Source of the DNA: Bacteroidales bacterium | GTDB taxonomy: Bacteria > Bacteroidota > Bacteroidia > Bacteroidales > JAADGE01 | Reading direction: 5' to 3' | DNA: 64,000 nt | NCBI GenBank assembly: GCA_021648725.1 | Contig: JAKISF010000001.1 | Span: 124,001 to 188,000, forward strand | Shown: one piece after another, positions 36,061-46,087 of the stretch | How the letters are laid out: the number at the start of each line of letters is the position of its first letter | Numbering within the stretch: the stretch's first letter is position 1 | Made by a program: the position numbers and the translations under genes | The notes under the pieces: generated by a model | Database searches by the model: none | What the model saw: only the letters and a program-made list of their open reading frames with translations | Told to the model about the DNA's origin: nothing

Positions 36061-37347
36061 ATGAATTATAACGAAACAATAAAATGGCTTTTTAGTCAAC
36101 TTCCGATGTACCAAAGACAAGGGAAAACAGCTTTTAAAAAAGATTTAAAAAATATAAAAGCTTTATGCAAACATTTGAAAAGTCCTCAAAATAGATTTAA
36201 AAGTGTACATATTGCAGGTACAAACGGTAAAGGTTCGGTTTCTCATATTCTTGCATCTGTTTTACAATCAGCAGGATATAAAACAGGGTTATATACATCG
36301 CCGCATTTAAAGGATTTCAGAGAACGTATCAGAATAAACGGTAAAATAATTTCTGAACAAGAAGTTATATTTTTCGTGAAAGAGAATAAAAGCATTTTTG
36401 AAAGAATAAAACCTTCTTTTTTTGAGATGACTGTAGCAATGGCTTTTAATTATTTTGCAGAAAAAGAAGTTGATATTGCAATTATTGAAACAGGAATGGG
36501 AGGCAGACTGGATTCTACGAATATTTTAAACCCCATTTTAACGGCAATAACGAATATAAGTTTAGACCATACTCAATTTTTAGGAGAAACAGTTGAAGAA
36601 ATTGCTTTTGAAAAAGCGGGAATTATTAAAGAAAGAATCCCTGTGGTAATAGGAGAAACAAGTTCTGAAAGCAAAAAAGTTTTTGTCAAAAAAGCAGAAA
36701 GTGTAAATGCTCCTATTTATTTTGCAGACTCTCAATATAAAATAAATTATGCTCTTTTAAATAAAGATTACAAACAAGTTTTTAATGTTGAGAAGAATAA
36801 AGAATTAACTTATAAAAATTTAACAACAGATTTAATCGGGTTATATCAGAAAAAAAATATTATTACTTCTTTAAAAATAATAGATTTATTACCGGAAAGT
36901 TTTCAGATTTCTAAAAAAAACATTTTTGCAGGTATTTTAAATGTAAGAAAAAATACCGGATTTGCAGGAAGGTGGCATATTTTAGGGCATAATCCGTTAA
37001 TTGTAGCAGATACGGGACATAATGTTGCAGGAATAAAAGAAATATTAAAACAGTTGAAAGCAATTGCATATAAAAAACTGCATTTTGTTTTCGGAACTGT
37101 GAATGATAAAAATATTGATTCCGTTTTGACACTTTTACCTAAGAATGCCGTTTATTATTTTACGCAGGCAGATATTCCGAGAGCATTAAATGTTGAATTA
37201 TTAAAGGAAAAAGCAGAGCAACATTGTTTAAACGGAGATATTTATTTAAAAACAAAAGATGCTTTTATTGCAGCAAAGCAAAACGCAGAAAGTTCAGATT
37301 TAATACTAATAGGCGGCAGTACGTTTATAGTTGCAGAGCTGATATAG
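36061..37347 (+). CDS. folC: Folylpolyglutamate synthase / dihydrofolate synthase
   Basis: Adds glutamate to dihydropteroate and folates. From the ATG at 36061 it has 428 aa; an upstream in-frame TTG at 36010 overlaps the promoter box and is rejected. Mur-ligase family motifs: HIAGTNGKGSVSH (about 53-65), TSPHLKDFRERIRINGK, ETGMGGRLDSTN (about 140-151), ISLDHTQFLG, and the C-terminal domain with ADTGHN. Single gene, divergent from PIN-PhoH. Confidence 0.95.
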   Translation: MNYNETIKWLFSQLPMYQRQGKTAFKKDLKNIKALCKHLKSPQNRFKSVHIAGTNGKGSVSHILASVLQSAGYKTGLYTSPHLKDFRERIRINGKIISEQEVIFFVKENKSIFERIKPSFFEMTVAMAFNYFAEKEVDIAIIETGMGGRLDSTNILNPILTAITNISLDHTQFLGETVEEIAFEKAGIIKERIPVVIGETSSESKKVFVKKAESVNAPIYFADSQYKINYALLNKDYKQVFNVEKNKELTYKNLTTDLIGLYQKKNIITSLKIIDLLPESFQISKKNIFAGILNVRKNTGFAGRWHILGHNPLIVADTGHNVAGIKEILKQLKAIAYKKLHFVFGTVNDKNIDSVLTLLPKNAVYYFTQADIPRALNVELLKEKAEQHCLNGDIYLKTKDAFIAAKQNAESSDLILIGGSTFIVAELI

Positions 37348-37427
37348 AATAATATCGGAATCAAATAAAAATAATAAATTATAAAATTAATTATGAACTA
37401 AGCTTTTTTATATTTATATTAGCTGAA

Positions 37428-40124
37428 ATGCTTAAAACTAACCTAAAATACATTCTTTTCAAGATTATGCCTGTAATATTACTGGTTTTTTTTGTTGAAA
37501 AAGAAGTAATGTCCCAACAACATTCACTTCAGGAAACAGAAAAACTAATTTCAATTGCAGATTCTTTATCAAAAATAAATCCGGACAGTTCTTTAATAAT
37601 ACTTAACAATATTATTAGTTTAACAGAAGATGAAGATTCGGAAGAATATATGAAAGTATTATGGGTAAAGGGACTTTCGTTTTATTATTTAAACAATAAC
37701 GATTCTTCAATATTTATATTCCGGCAATTAGAAGAGCTTAGTAATAAAAATAAAAGTTTTCAATATAAAGCCGATGCTTTAAAAATGATTGCATTAGTTT
37801 ACAGGAATATAGGGAATTATAAAAAATCTATTGAAAGTTTTAAAGCTTGTATAGAATTATGTAAAAAAGCCGGACTAAAAGATAAACAGGCTGCTGCTAT
37901 GAATAACTTGGGAATTGTTTATGAAGAGACAGGAAATTTTGATGAAAGTTTGGAAATTCAGATGCAGAGTTTAAATCTTCATCAACAATTGAATGATACA
38001 TTAGGTTTGATGGCTTGTTTCAATAATATAGGTTTACTGTATAGAAATTTAAATGATTATGATTTGGCGTATGAGTATTATTTGAAAGTTTTAGCTTTTG
38101 CAAATAAAACTAACAGTATTGCACATAAATCAAGAGCCTATGCTAATATCGGGGTTATTTATACTTATAAAGAAGAATATGATAAAGCATTAGAGTATTT
38201 TTTCAAAGCATTAAAACTTAAAAAAATTATCAGCGGAAAATACGGACTTGCTCTTACATACGAAAATATAGGAGAAGTGTATTTTTTAACAAAAGATTAT
38301 TTAAAAGCTGAGAAGTACTATAATCTTGCTTACGAACTTTTTTCTGAAGGCGGAAACTACAAAAATAAAGTAACTATAAACATATATTTAGCAAAAGTAT
38401 TGATAAAGAATAAGAAATTCAATTCTGCATTTTATTATATTAAACAGGCAGATTCATTGTTGAATAATCAACTGGAGAAGTTATTATTTCCTGAATTTTA
38501 TGAAGTAAAATCTCAATATTACGAAGCAACAGGAAATTATGGTACTGCGTTAAAGAATTATAAAATTTTCACACAATTGAAAGACAGTTTACATAATACA
38601 GAAATAAACGATAAAATTGCAAAACAAAAAGCAAAATTCGACTTTGAATCACAAGAAAAAGAATTAAAAAGATTAAATGCAGAAACAGAACTAAATAAAA
38701 TTAAAGCCGAAAAGCAAGAACAAAAACTTAAAAAAAATAAGTTTTATATTATCGGAACTATATTTTTTGTAATTATAGGAATAATTTCATTTTTAATTGT
38801 TCAAATACAATTAAGAAAAAATAGAAAAGCTACTGCTTTATTGCAAAAAAACCGACAAATATTGCTCAAAAAAAACTATGAAATAACCTTGCAAAATGAA
38901 GAAATAAAAAATCAAACAGAGCAGCTATATGCAATAAACGATGATTTAATGCAACTTAAAACAGCAATTGACGAAACAGATAATGCAGTTGTAATACTTG
39001 ATAAAAACGGCAACTTTGAATGGGGGAATAAAGGATTTGACAGATTATATGATGTTAATTTTGAGGAATTCAGAGCAAAATATCCCGGTATTCTCGATGC
39101 TTCAAAAAAATCAAGTAATTACGATACTATGTCAAAAGTAATTAAAAAATGTATTAAATATAAAACATCGGGCAGCTATGAGTTTTCAACATTTAATAAA
39201 AAAGGCGAAAAAATTTGGATTCAAACAAATATAAAAGCTGTTACGGATTTATCCGGAAATATTATGAATTTAATAGTGATTGACACAGATGTTTCCGAAA
39301 AAGTGAAAACCGGACGAATTTTAGAACAAAAAAATTACGAACTGGAAAAACAAAAAGAAGAAATTGATTCCAGTTTGCGTTATGCTCAAACAATTCAAAA
39401 AGCAATTTTACCGGCACCCCTAACAATGAGAAAAAATCATGATTTTTTTCTTGTATATTTACCTAAAGATATCGTTTCGGGCGATTTTTATTGGTTTTCA
39501 GATCAAAAAAACAGTCCTTACACATTCTTTGCAGTTGTTGATTGCACCGGACACGGTGTTCCCGGTGCATTTATGAGTATGATAGGAGCAAGGCTTTTGA
39601 ATTTTATAGTAAACGAAAAAAATATATCAGACCCTGCCGATATTTTAGAACAAATGCACGTTTCTGTTAAAATCGCACTTAAACAAAACTTATCCGGCAA
39701 TAAAGACGGTATGGACATTTCGTTATGCAGAATTGAAAAAAAATCAAACAGTTCTGTCAATATTGTTTTCAGCGGTGCAAAGCAATCAGTATATTATTAT
39801 AAAACAAAGCAAAAGAAACTTATAAAAATAAGAGGAGACGTAAAAACAATAGGCGGACATTATTATGATGATGCAGAATTTTCAAATAAATCTTTTCGAT
39901 TAGAACAAAATGATATGTTGTATTTATTAACCGACGGTTACATTGACCAAGACTCTCCCGAAGGGAAAAAAATAGGAAGTGCCGGTGTTGCAGGGCTTCT
40001 TAATAAAATAGGCTTATTACCCCTTAAACAACAAAAAGAAATAATGATTAAACTTCTTAATTCACACAAAAAAGATGTTTACCAAAGAGACGATATTACT
40101 TTTTTAGGAATTAAAATTGAATAA
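37428..40124 (+). CDS. TPR-PAS-SpoIIE family phosphatase (membrane-anchored)
   Basis: 898 aa. A signal peptide or N-terminal anchor (about 10-28) precedes at least six TPR repeats (about 75-400; for example AAAMNNLGIVYEETGNFDESLEI). A charged coiled coil and one TM helix (about 438-462) are followed by a second coiled coil, a PAS domain (about 507-625; VVILDKNGNFEWGNKGF) and a PP2C-type SpoIIE domain (about 650-898; DIVSGDFYW, DCTGHGVPGAFMS, RDDITFLGI) with its metal-binding Asp residues. The layout, with an extracytoplasmic TPR sensor driving a cytoplasmic Ser/Thr phosphatase, is common in Bacteroidota. Usual partners are anti-sigma or STAS proteins; none is adjacent. The next gene is an exported LRR protein. 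Confidence 0.9.
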   Translation: MLKTNLKYILFKIMPVILLVFFVEKEVMSQQHSLQETEKLISIADSLSKINPDSSLIILNNIISLTEDEDSEEYMKVLWVKGLSFYYLNNNDSSIFIFRQLEELSNKNKSFQYKADALKMIALVYRNIGNYKKSIESFKACIELCKKAGLKDKQAAAMNNLGIVYEETGNFDESLEIQMQSLNLHQQLNDTLGLMACFNNIGLLYRNLNDYDLAYEYYLKVLAFANKTNSIAHKSRAYANIGVIYTYKEEYDKALEYFFKALKLKKIISGKYGLALTYENIGEVYFLTKDYLKAEKYYNLAYELFSEGGNYKNKVTINIYLAKVLIKNKKFNSAFYYIKQADSLLNNQLEKLLFPEFYEVKSQYYEATGNYGTALKNYKIFTQLKDSLHNTEINDKIAKQKAKFDFESQEKELKRLNAETELNKIKAEKQEQKLKKNKFYIIGTIFFVIIGIISFLIVQIQLRKNRKATALLQKNRQILLKKNYEITLQNEEIKNQTEQLYAINDDLMQLKTAIDETDNAVVILDKNGNFEWGNKGFDRLYDVNFEEFRAKYPGILDASKKSSNYDTMSKVIKKCIKYKTSGSYEFSTFNKKGEKIWIQTNIKAVTDLSGNIMNLIVIDTDVSEKVKTGRILEQKNYELEKQKEEIDSSLRYAQTIQKAILPAPLTMRKNHDFFLVYLPKDIVSGDFYWFSDQKNSPYTFFAVVDCTGHGVPGAFMSMIGARLLNFIVNEKNISDPADILEQMHVSVKIALKQNLSGNKDGMDISLCRIEKKSNSSVNIVFSGAKQSVYYYKTKQKKLIKIRGDVKTIGGHYYDDAEFSNKSFRLEQNDMLYLLTDGYIDQDSPEGKKIGSAGVAGLLNKIGLLPLKQQKEIMIKLLNSHKKDVYQRDDITFLGIKIE

Positions 40125-40223
40125 AATCATAAAAAACTATACTTTAGTGGCTTGAAATTTAATACGATTTCAGGAAATAATATTTTTAAATTATTTAAGG
40201 CGATAAATTATAATACTTTTCTA

Positions 40224-42251
40224 ATGAAAACACATATGAGATTTTTTTTGGTTGTTATTTTAAGTTTAAGTTCATTTTTTTTAAATGCACAAGTATATTA
40301 TAACATAAATGTAGCACTTACCGATCCCGAAAGTGTTGATTCCTTGGATTTAAACAGTGCTTTTCTGGGAACTTTGCCTAAAGATATAGGAAAGTTAGTA
40401 AACTTAAAGTATTTGGATATTAGTTTTAATAACCTGAAAAAATTGCCGTCAGGAATTACAAAGCTAACAAAATTAGAAACTTTAATTATTGAAGATAATC
40501 AAATTAAAGAATTACCGTCAGGCTTCGGGAATTTAAAAAGTTTGAAAAAATTAAATTTAAGAAATAACAAAATTACATCATTACCGAAAGATTTTATAGG
40601 ACTAACTTCACTAACCGAATTAAATCTTCGACATAACAGGATATTAGAAATTCCGAAAGAATTACTCAAGCTTGAACAAATTAAAAAACTGAATCTTGGC
40701 GAAAATAAAATTATTGAAGTTCCGTCTTTCGCTAAAATGTTGAATTTAGAAGTACTATATTTAAATAAAAATAAAATTACTGAATTTCCTAAAAATGTCA
40801 CAAAAAATATAAATCTGAAAGAGCTGTATCTTAACAATAACAGGATAGTAGAATTAAGTGAGAAAATTAAAGATATGAATAAATTGCAGACTCTTAACCT
40901 CGAGTATAATAAAATCGCAATAATTCATCCTGTAATTTATAAAGAAACAAATATACCGTATTTAAATTTCGGATTCAACAAATTAAAAGCCGTTCCGAAA
41001 GGTCTGTTAGAAATGACAGCATTAAAATATATTGATTTAAGAGGAAATAAAATTCCGTATTATCAAGTTAAGCAATTAAGAGACTCTTTAAAAAGTTGCG
41101 AGGTTAATATGAAGTTAAATACAGCAGAGTTGCAGGAAGCAATTGAATTTACATCAATGGAAGAAGCTTTAAAAAATCCTGAAAAAGTATATATTCTCAC
41201 TTTGATAAATACACCCGTAATTCCGAATGAATTAAAGATGCTTTCAAATCTTCAATCACTTAATTTAGAAGAAAATAATATTACAAATATTCCTTCATTT
41301 TTAGGTCGATTAACTAACTTAGAAATATTAAAATTAGCACGAAACAGCATAACATATATTCCTAAATCAATAAAAGACCTCAAGTATTTAAAAATGCTTG
41401 ATATGAGAGACAATCAATTAAGCGAAATACCGCATGAGATAGGAGAACTTAAAAAATTAGAATATATAGACTTCAGACAAAATAATTTAACTTCATTACC
41501 GCCCGAAATAGGGAATCTTGAGAATTTAGAAGTATTAAGTATTGAAGAAAACAGCATAACTCAACTTCCTGAAGAAATAGGAAACTTAAAAAAACTTGTA
41601 ACTTTATATGCAGCAAAAAATAAACTGGAAAGTTTACCGGCATCAATCGGAAAGCTGAAAAATGTTACCGAATTTGATGTAAGCCAAAATGTAAACTTAA
41701 GTTCAATACCTGCCGAAATAAGTAATATGGATAATTTGATAAAGTTTTCTGCAGGAAACAATAATCTTGATTCATTACCTTCTGAAATAGGAAACATCTC
41801 GAACCTCTCAGATATTGACGTAAGAGGTAACTTTTTGACAGACTTGCCCGCAAGTATCGAAAATTTGCAATATTTAATAATAATTGATTTAAGTTCAAAT
41901 AAGTTTGAGGAAATTCCTTTAAGCCTTATGAATATTCCCGGTTTGAATAAGTTATCAATCAGCGATAATAAAATTAAAACATTACCTCCGGATATTCAAA
42001 ACTTGGTTTTTGTGGAGGAATTTGATTTGTTCGGAAATCAATTAACCGATATACCTGCCGAAATTGCAGGAATGGAGTCATTATCAATCCTTAATTTATT
42101 CGCTAATAAAATAAAAACATTACCGCAAGAAATTTCAAGTTGCACAAATATAAGGCTCATTGATTTGAGAATGAACCCGATAAACGAAGGCGATAAATAC
42201 AAAATAAGAAGATATGTTGAAGGTGCCGAAGTAAGATTCGACTCAAATTAA
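40224..42251 (+). CDS. Exported leucine-rich repeat protein
   Basis: 675 aa from the ATG at 40224, which gives a clean signal peptide (MRFFLVVILSLSSFFLNAQ); the TTG at 40152 is rejected, and the ATG at 40236 is a close alternative. Two arrays of 23-residue LRRs of the LPxxIxxLxxLxxLxLxxNxI type (about 40-300 and 340-660) are separated by a short non-repeat stretch with MEEALKNPEKVYILTL, which resembles the N-terminal ALTDPESVDSLDL segment, so the protein may be a duplicated cap-plus-LRR unit. No C-terminal T9SS domain is seen. A binding role is inferred. Its last 4 nt overlap the convergent M23 peptidase gene. Confidence 0.88.
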   Translation: MKTHMRFFLVVILSLSSFFLNAQVYYNINVALTDPESVDSLDLNSAFLGTLPKDIGKLVNLKYLDISFNNLKKLPSGITKLTKLETLIIEDNQIKELPSGFGNLKSLKKLNLRNNKITSLPKDFIGLTSLTELNLRHNRILEIPKELLKLEQIKKLNLGENKIIEVPSFAKMLNLEVLYLNKNKITEFPKNVTKNINLKELYLNNNRIVELSEKIKDMNKLQTLNLEYNKIAIIHPVIYKETNIPYLNFGFNKLKAVPKGLLEMTALKYIDLRGNKIPYYQVKQLRDSLKSCEVNMKLNTAELQEAIEFTSMEEALKNPEKVYILTLINTPVIPNELKMLSNLQSLNLEENNITNIPSFLGRLTNLEILKLARNSITYIPKSIKDLKYLKMLDMRDNQLSEIPHEIGELKKLEYIDFRQNNLTSLPPEIGNLENLEVLSIEENSITQLPEEIGNLKKLVTLYAAKNKLESLPASIGKLKNVTEFDVSQNVNLSSIPAEISNMDNLIKFSAGNNNLDSLPSEIGNISNLSDIDVRGNFLTDLPASIENLQYLIIIDLSSNKFEEIPLSLMNIPGLNKLSISDNKIKTLPPDIQNLVFVEEFDLFGNQLTDIPAEIAGMESLSILNLFANKIKTLPQEISSCTNIRLIDLRMNPINEGDKYKIRRYVEGAEVRFDSN

Positions 42252-43207
42252 TCTAAACTGAGACCCGATTTTGCAGAAAGCAATCTTATTTGATAAAATT
42301 CTTCCGGAGATAAATCAATAAAAAAATAATTTACCGGATTAATCGGTTTGCCGTTATAATGCAATTCATAATGCAAATGAGGTATTAATGATTTTCCTGT
42401 CATGCCTATCGAACCTATTTTATCTCCCCTTTTTATTTTCTTTCCTTTGCTTACATTTATTCTTCCCAAATGAGCATAAATAGTTTTATATCCGTTTTCG
42501 TGATTGATAATAATGCGTTTTCCTAAACCCCTTTTTGTGCCTGCTTGTTCAATTTTTCCGTCAGCAGTTGCAAAAACAGCTGTTCCTTCAGGAGCGGCAT
42601 AATCTATTCCGGGGTGAAAAACCAATGATTTATAAACTTGATCAATTCGCTTGCCGAAACCGTAAACAGGAAACTTTAAGTTTTTATTGAAAATTGGTTG
42701 AATAGCAGGAATACGCATTAATTCCTCGGATTTTGAAGACTTTAGGATATTCAATATTTTTTTATACTCTTTTCGTTGTGTATCTGTTTCTTTTTCAAAA
42801 GAAGACATCCTTTCGTTATTTTGTTGTATTACTATATTAACATCAACATCCGAAAATTTTGTGTAAGGATTTTTTCTTTCAAAAACACTGTTATCCGGCT
42901 CGCTTTTAAATACGGCTTGATAAATTTTCTTATCTTTTTCTACCAACTCGTTTAAATATTCATCGTTTTGCTTTTTCCTGTCCAGTAAGTTTTTATATTG
43001 CTCTTCTAAAATTGCATATTCCGCTTCAGTTTGTTTTGAGTTTTTTGCTTCAAAATAATATGAGAACGCAATAAAAATTATAATAAAAATAAAAATTGCT
43101 CCTATGAAAATTGATATTCCCGAAATCAATAAACGTTTTGATTTTGGCATTGATTTTTCTTCAAAATCCAATGTCTCAGGATTGAAATTATATTTATTTT
43201 CGGTCAT
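42248..43207 (-). CDS. M23 family metallopeptidase, membrane-anchored
   Basis: 319 aa. A cytoplasmic N-terminus is followed by one TM helix (about 27-50), a periplasmic coiled coil (about 55-150) and a LytM/M23 domain (about 185-295). Zinc ligands are His and Asp in HPGIDYAAPEGT and the HLH of IPHLHYELHYNG, so the enzyme looks active. It would cleave peptidoglycan cross-bridges. The TM-coiled coil-M23 layout is like many Bacteroidota cell-wall hydrolases. The 3' end overlaps the LRR gene by 4 nt. Confidence 0.92.
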   Translation of the reverse strand: MTENKYNFNPETLDFEEKSMPKSKRLLISGISIFIGAIFIFIIIFIAFSYYFEAKNSKQTEAEYAILEEQYKNLLDRKKQNDEYLNELVEKDKKIYQAVFKSEPDNSVFERKNPYTKFSDVDVNIVIQQNNERMSSFEKETDTQRKEYKKILNILKSSKSEELMRIPAIQPIFNKNLKFPVYGFGKRIDQVYKSLVFHPGIDYAAPEGTAVFATADGKIEQAGTKRGLGKRIIINHENGYKTIYAHLGRINVSKGKKIKRGDKIGSIGMTGKSLIPHLHYELHYNGKPINPVNYFFIDLSPEEFYQIRLLSAKSGLSLD

Positions 43208-43225
43208 TTCTCAATAAAATTTCGA

Positions 43226-43233
43226 CAAATTTA
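43226..43233 (-). promoter_or_regulatory. Possible -7 box for the M23 gene
   Basis: TAAATTTG on the minus strand, 18 nt before the start codon. No -33 TTTG at the right place. The rest of this 173-nt spacer is A/T-rich with short direct AAAAATTC repeats and no other signal. Confidence 0.4.
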
Positions 43234-43380
43234 AATAAACTTATTTCTTATTCTTGCATATATATTAAAAAATTCAAAAATTCAAATTCGATTTATTTAA
43301 TATTTTTTTGTAAAATTGTGCTTCTTTTCAATATTCTTACAAAATCTTAAACAAAAAGTAAGCATTAATATAAAAGTCAC

Positions 43381-44172
43381 ATGAAAATAAAAGGTTTCTT
43401 TAAAGTTATTTTTAGTAAAAAGTTTTTAATTCAGTACGGAATAGCAGTTTTATTTATAATAGCAGTTATTTCAATAACATTTTTATCATTAAGAATTTCA
43501 ACAAATCACGGAGAAGCATTTTCTTTACCTGATTTTACGGGTTTAACGGTAAACCAAGCTCTTAAAAAAGGAGATGATTTAAACCTCAAAATTGAAGTTA
43601 TTGATTCTGTTTATAACGGACTCGGGAGGAGAGGGACAGTTATTGACCAAAACCCTCCGCCTGATTTTAAGGTAAAATCTCACAGGAAAATTTTTATCAC
43701 AATAAAATCTGTTTCTCCGAAAATAATAAAAATGCCCGATTTTATTCATACAACATTAGTACAAGCAAAATCTGATATTGAAACTTACGGTTTAAGGATA
43801 GGTAAAATTACTTACGAACCTTCAATTTATGATAATGTTGTTCTTGAACAAAAATACAGAGATTTTCCTATTGCGGCAGGAACTGAAATCCCGCAAGGAG
43901 CAGAAATAGAACTTGTACTCGGAAGGTCGGAAGATATGGGAAGAACAATAACGCCTGATTTATACGGATTAACATTAGAAAACGCAGAATTGGAAGCTGC
44001 CGAATTTATGATGAATATAGGAACCGTACTTTATGACGAAACAGTTATTTCATATAACGATTCCGTTTCGGCAAGAGTTTTACGGCAAAGACCTAAAGCA
44101 AATATATCTTCTCAACCCGGAAATGAAATTGATATTGTTCTGAGCATGATTACTGATACAATTCCTGAGTAA
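43381..44172 (+). CDS. PASTA domain protein, membrane-anchored
   Basis: 263 aa. One TM helix (about 15-38) is followed by three PASTA repeats (about 42-108, 109-181 and 185-257), each with the V-x-x-A-x-x-x-L and V-x-x-Q-x-P pattern (for example TVNQALKKGDDLNLKIEV and VIDQNPPPDFKVK). PASTA domains bind peptidoglycan or muropeptides. There is no kinase or transpeptidase domain, so this is a stand-alone sensor or binder, a form common in Bacteroidota. It lies 50 nt before the T9SS cargo gene and divergent from the M23 peptidase. Confidence 0.9.
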   Translation: MKIKGFFKVIFSKKFLIQYGIAVLFIIAVISITFLSLRISTNHGEAFSLPDFTGLTVNQALKKGDDLNLKIEVIDSVYNGLGRRGTVIDQNPPPDFKVKSHRKIFITIKSVSPKIIKMPDFIHTTLVQAKSDIETYGLRIGKITYEPSIYDNVVLEQKYRDFPIAAGTEIPQGAEIELVLGRSEDMGRTITPDLYGLTLENAELEAAEFMMNIGTVLYDETVISYNDSVSARVLRQRPKANISSQPGNEIDIVLSMITDTIPE

Positions 44173-44221
44173 TTAGTAATAATATTATTAATTTGTCGTT
44201 TTTGCTATATATTTTAAGAAC

Positions 44222-46087
44222 ATGAAAAGACTTTTTGTATTTATAACTCTGTTTTTATTCATAAATTTAAACTTTGTTCTTGCACAAGAATATATATCAG
44301 GAGTTACCGTAAATGCACAAATTAAAGAAAAATCAAAGCAAAACCGTAATGCCGAAAAAGAAATAAAAAGTTCTTTAGAACTTCCTTTTTGGGACGATTT
44401 TTCCGACAGTCAAATTTATCCGAAAGCTGAACTGTGGCAAGATAATTATGTTTATATTAATTCAACATTAGTATCAAACTCTCCCTCAATAGGTGTTGCA
44501 ACTTTTGATGCGATTAATGATAAAGGTACGGTATATGAACATGCCGATTATTTAACACCGTTTTTTGCAGATACGCTTACCTCGCAAGCAATTAACTTGA
44601 ATTATCCGAGTGAAAATTCAATATATTTAAGTTTTTATTACAGACCGAGTGTTGATGAAGATTTCGGAGATGTAGGTGCAGAACCTGAAACACAAGATTC
44701 ATTAATATTGGAATTTTATGCATCCGAAGAAGATGCTTGGTATCAAATATGGTCGAAAGAAGGAAATAATAATCCGGAATTTCAATTTGTTATAATAAAT
44801 GTTATTGATGATAAGTTTTTGAAAGACGGTTTTAAATTCAGATTTAAAAATATTGCAAGTTTCGGCTCTGCTACATACCCGAGTTTAGCAGGTAATTGTG
44901 ATTTTTGGCATATTGATTATGTTTATTTGAATAAAGACAGAACAGAAAACGATAATATTTTTCACGATATTGCTTTTACAAAACCGTTTCGTTCTCTTAT
45001 AAATAATTTTGAAGCAGTTCCTTGGTCGCATTATAAATCATTATCTTCACAAGATGTAAAAGATAAAATATCAATTGAATTTATGAATAACGATAATGTT
45101 ATTAGAATAATCGACAGCCTTAATTTTTCTTTAACAGATTTAAGCGGAAATGCCGCAACACAAAACTATTTTGCAGGAACTTTTTTCCCGACAGCTTTTT
45201 CAAGACAAGCAAATGATATTATCGGGCATCCTTTTTTATTTCCTTACAATAATGATTACTTCTGTGATTTTGAACTTCAAGCAAGAATAGTTACAAGTTC
45301 TTTTGATTCGGCACAAAATAATGTAATAAAATATACACAAAAGTTCAGAGATTATTATGCTTATGACGACGGAAGTGCAGAAGCCGGTTACGGAATTTTC
45401 GGAAACGGAACAAAATACGGTTCTGTTGCATATAAATTTACTCCTTTAAAAGCAGATTATATACAAGGTGTGAAAATGTATTTTACGCAAACATTTCAAG
45501 ATGCAAGTCAAAAATATTTTTGGCTGAATGTTTGGAATCAAGGTAACGACGGAAAACCCGACACAACAATAATTTCGTTTGAAGGGCAACTTCCTGAATA
45601 TGACGATGAACTTAATAAATTTATATATTACAAATTTGAAGAACCTGTTTTTTTGGAAGGAACAATTTTTATAGGTTGGACACAAACAACCGATGATAAA
45701 TTAAATATAGGTTTTGATTATAACAATATTAAGAACGAAAACTTATTTTATAATATCTCGGGCGAATGGATTCCGTCATTAATTGAAGGTTCCGTAATGA
45801 TAAGGCCTGTTTTCGGTGAAGTTTATGCCGGAATTTCGAAACCCGAAAAATTTGAAATAAATATATATCCTAATCCGGCAAGTAATTTTTTGCATATAGA
45901 TTATAATAAAAATCCTGCTGAAAATTATACAATTTCAATATATAATATACAAGGTAAGCAAGTATTTGTTAAAAATAATTTTGAAGAAAATACAATTGAC
46001 ATCAGTAATTTAGTGAAAGGATTGTATTTTGTAAGAATTACCGATTCTGCCAATGAATTTTTTAACACAAAATTTATTAAGCAATAA
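44222..46087 (+). CDS. T9SS type A sorting domain protein
   Basis: 621 aa with a signal peptide (cleavage near FVLAQEYI, about 22) and a C-terminal type IX secretion sorting domain of about 75 residues: INIYPNPASNFLHI, then ISIYNIQGKQV and LVKGLYFVRI, ending KFIKQ. The middle, about 500 residues, has a FWDDFSDS start and Asp/Tyr-rich beta-sheet segments; I do not recognise a catalytic site. It is expected to cross the outer membrane through T9SS and be attached or released. The PorV/PorQ-family gene at 31.6 kb fits this pathway. Confidence 0.88.
   Translation: MKRLFVFITLFLFINLNFVLAQEYISGVTVNAQIKEKSKQNRNAEKEIKSSLELPFWDDFSDSQIYPKAELWQDNYVYINSTLVSNSPSIGVATFDAINDKGTVYEHADYLTPFFADTLTSQAINLNYPSENSIYLSFYYRPSVDEDFGDVGAEPETQDSLILEFYASEEDAWYQIWSKEGNNNPEFQFVIINVIDDKFLKDGFKFRFKNIASFGSATYPSLAGNCDFWHIDYVYLNKDRTENDNIFHDIAFTKPFRSLINNFEAVPWSHYKSLSSQDVKDKISIEFMNNDNVIRIIDSLNFSLTDLSGNAATQNYFAGTFFPTAFSRQANDIIGHPFLFPYNNDYFCDFELQARIVTSSFDSAQNNVIKYTQKFRDYYAYDDGSAEAGYGIFGNGTKYGSVAYKFTPLKADYIQGVKMYFTQTFQDASQKYFWLNVWNQGNDGKPDTTIISFEGQLPEYDDELNKFIYYKFEEPVFLEGTIFIGWTQTTDDKLNIGFDYNNIKNENLFYNISGEWIPSLIEGSVMIRPVFGEVYAGISKPEKFEINIYPNPASNFLHIDYNKNPAENYTISIYNIQGKQVFVKNNFEENTIDISNLVKGLYFVRITDSANEFFNTKFIKQ

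Noticed and set aside
40152-40223. In-frame N-terminal extension of the LRR protein from a TTG
   Set aside because: It would bury the signal peptide; the ATG at 40224 leaves the export signal at the N-terminus.
43250-43300. Short AAAAATTC direct repeats as a regulatory array
   Set aside because: Only two or three imperfect copies in a spacer that is almost entirely A/T; no phasing with a promoter.
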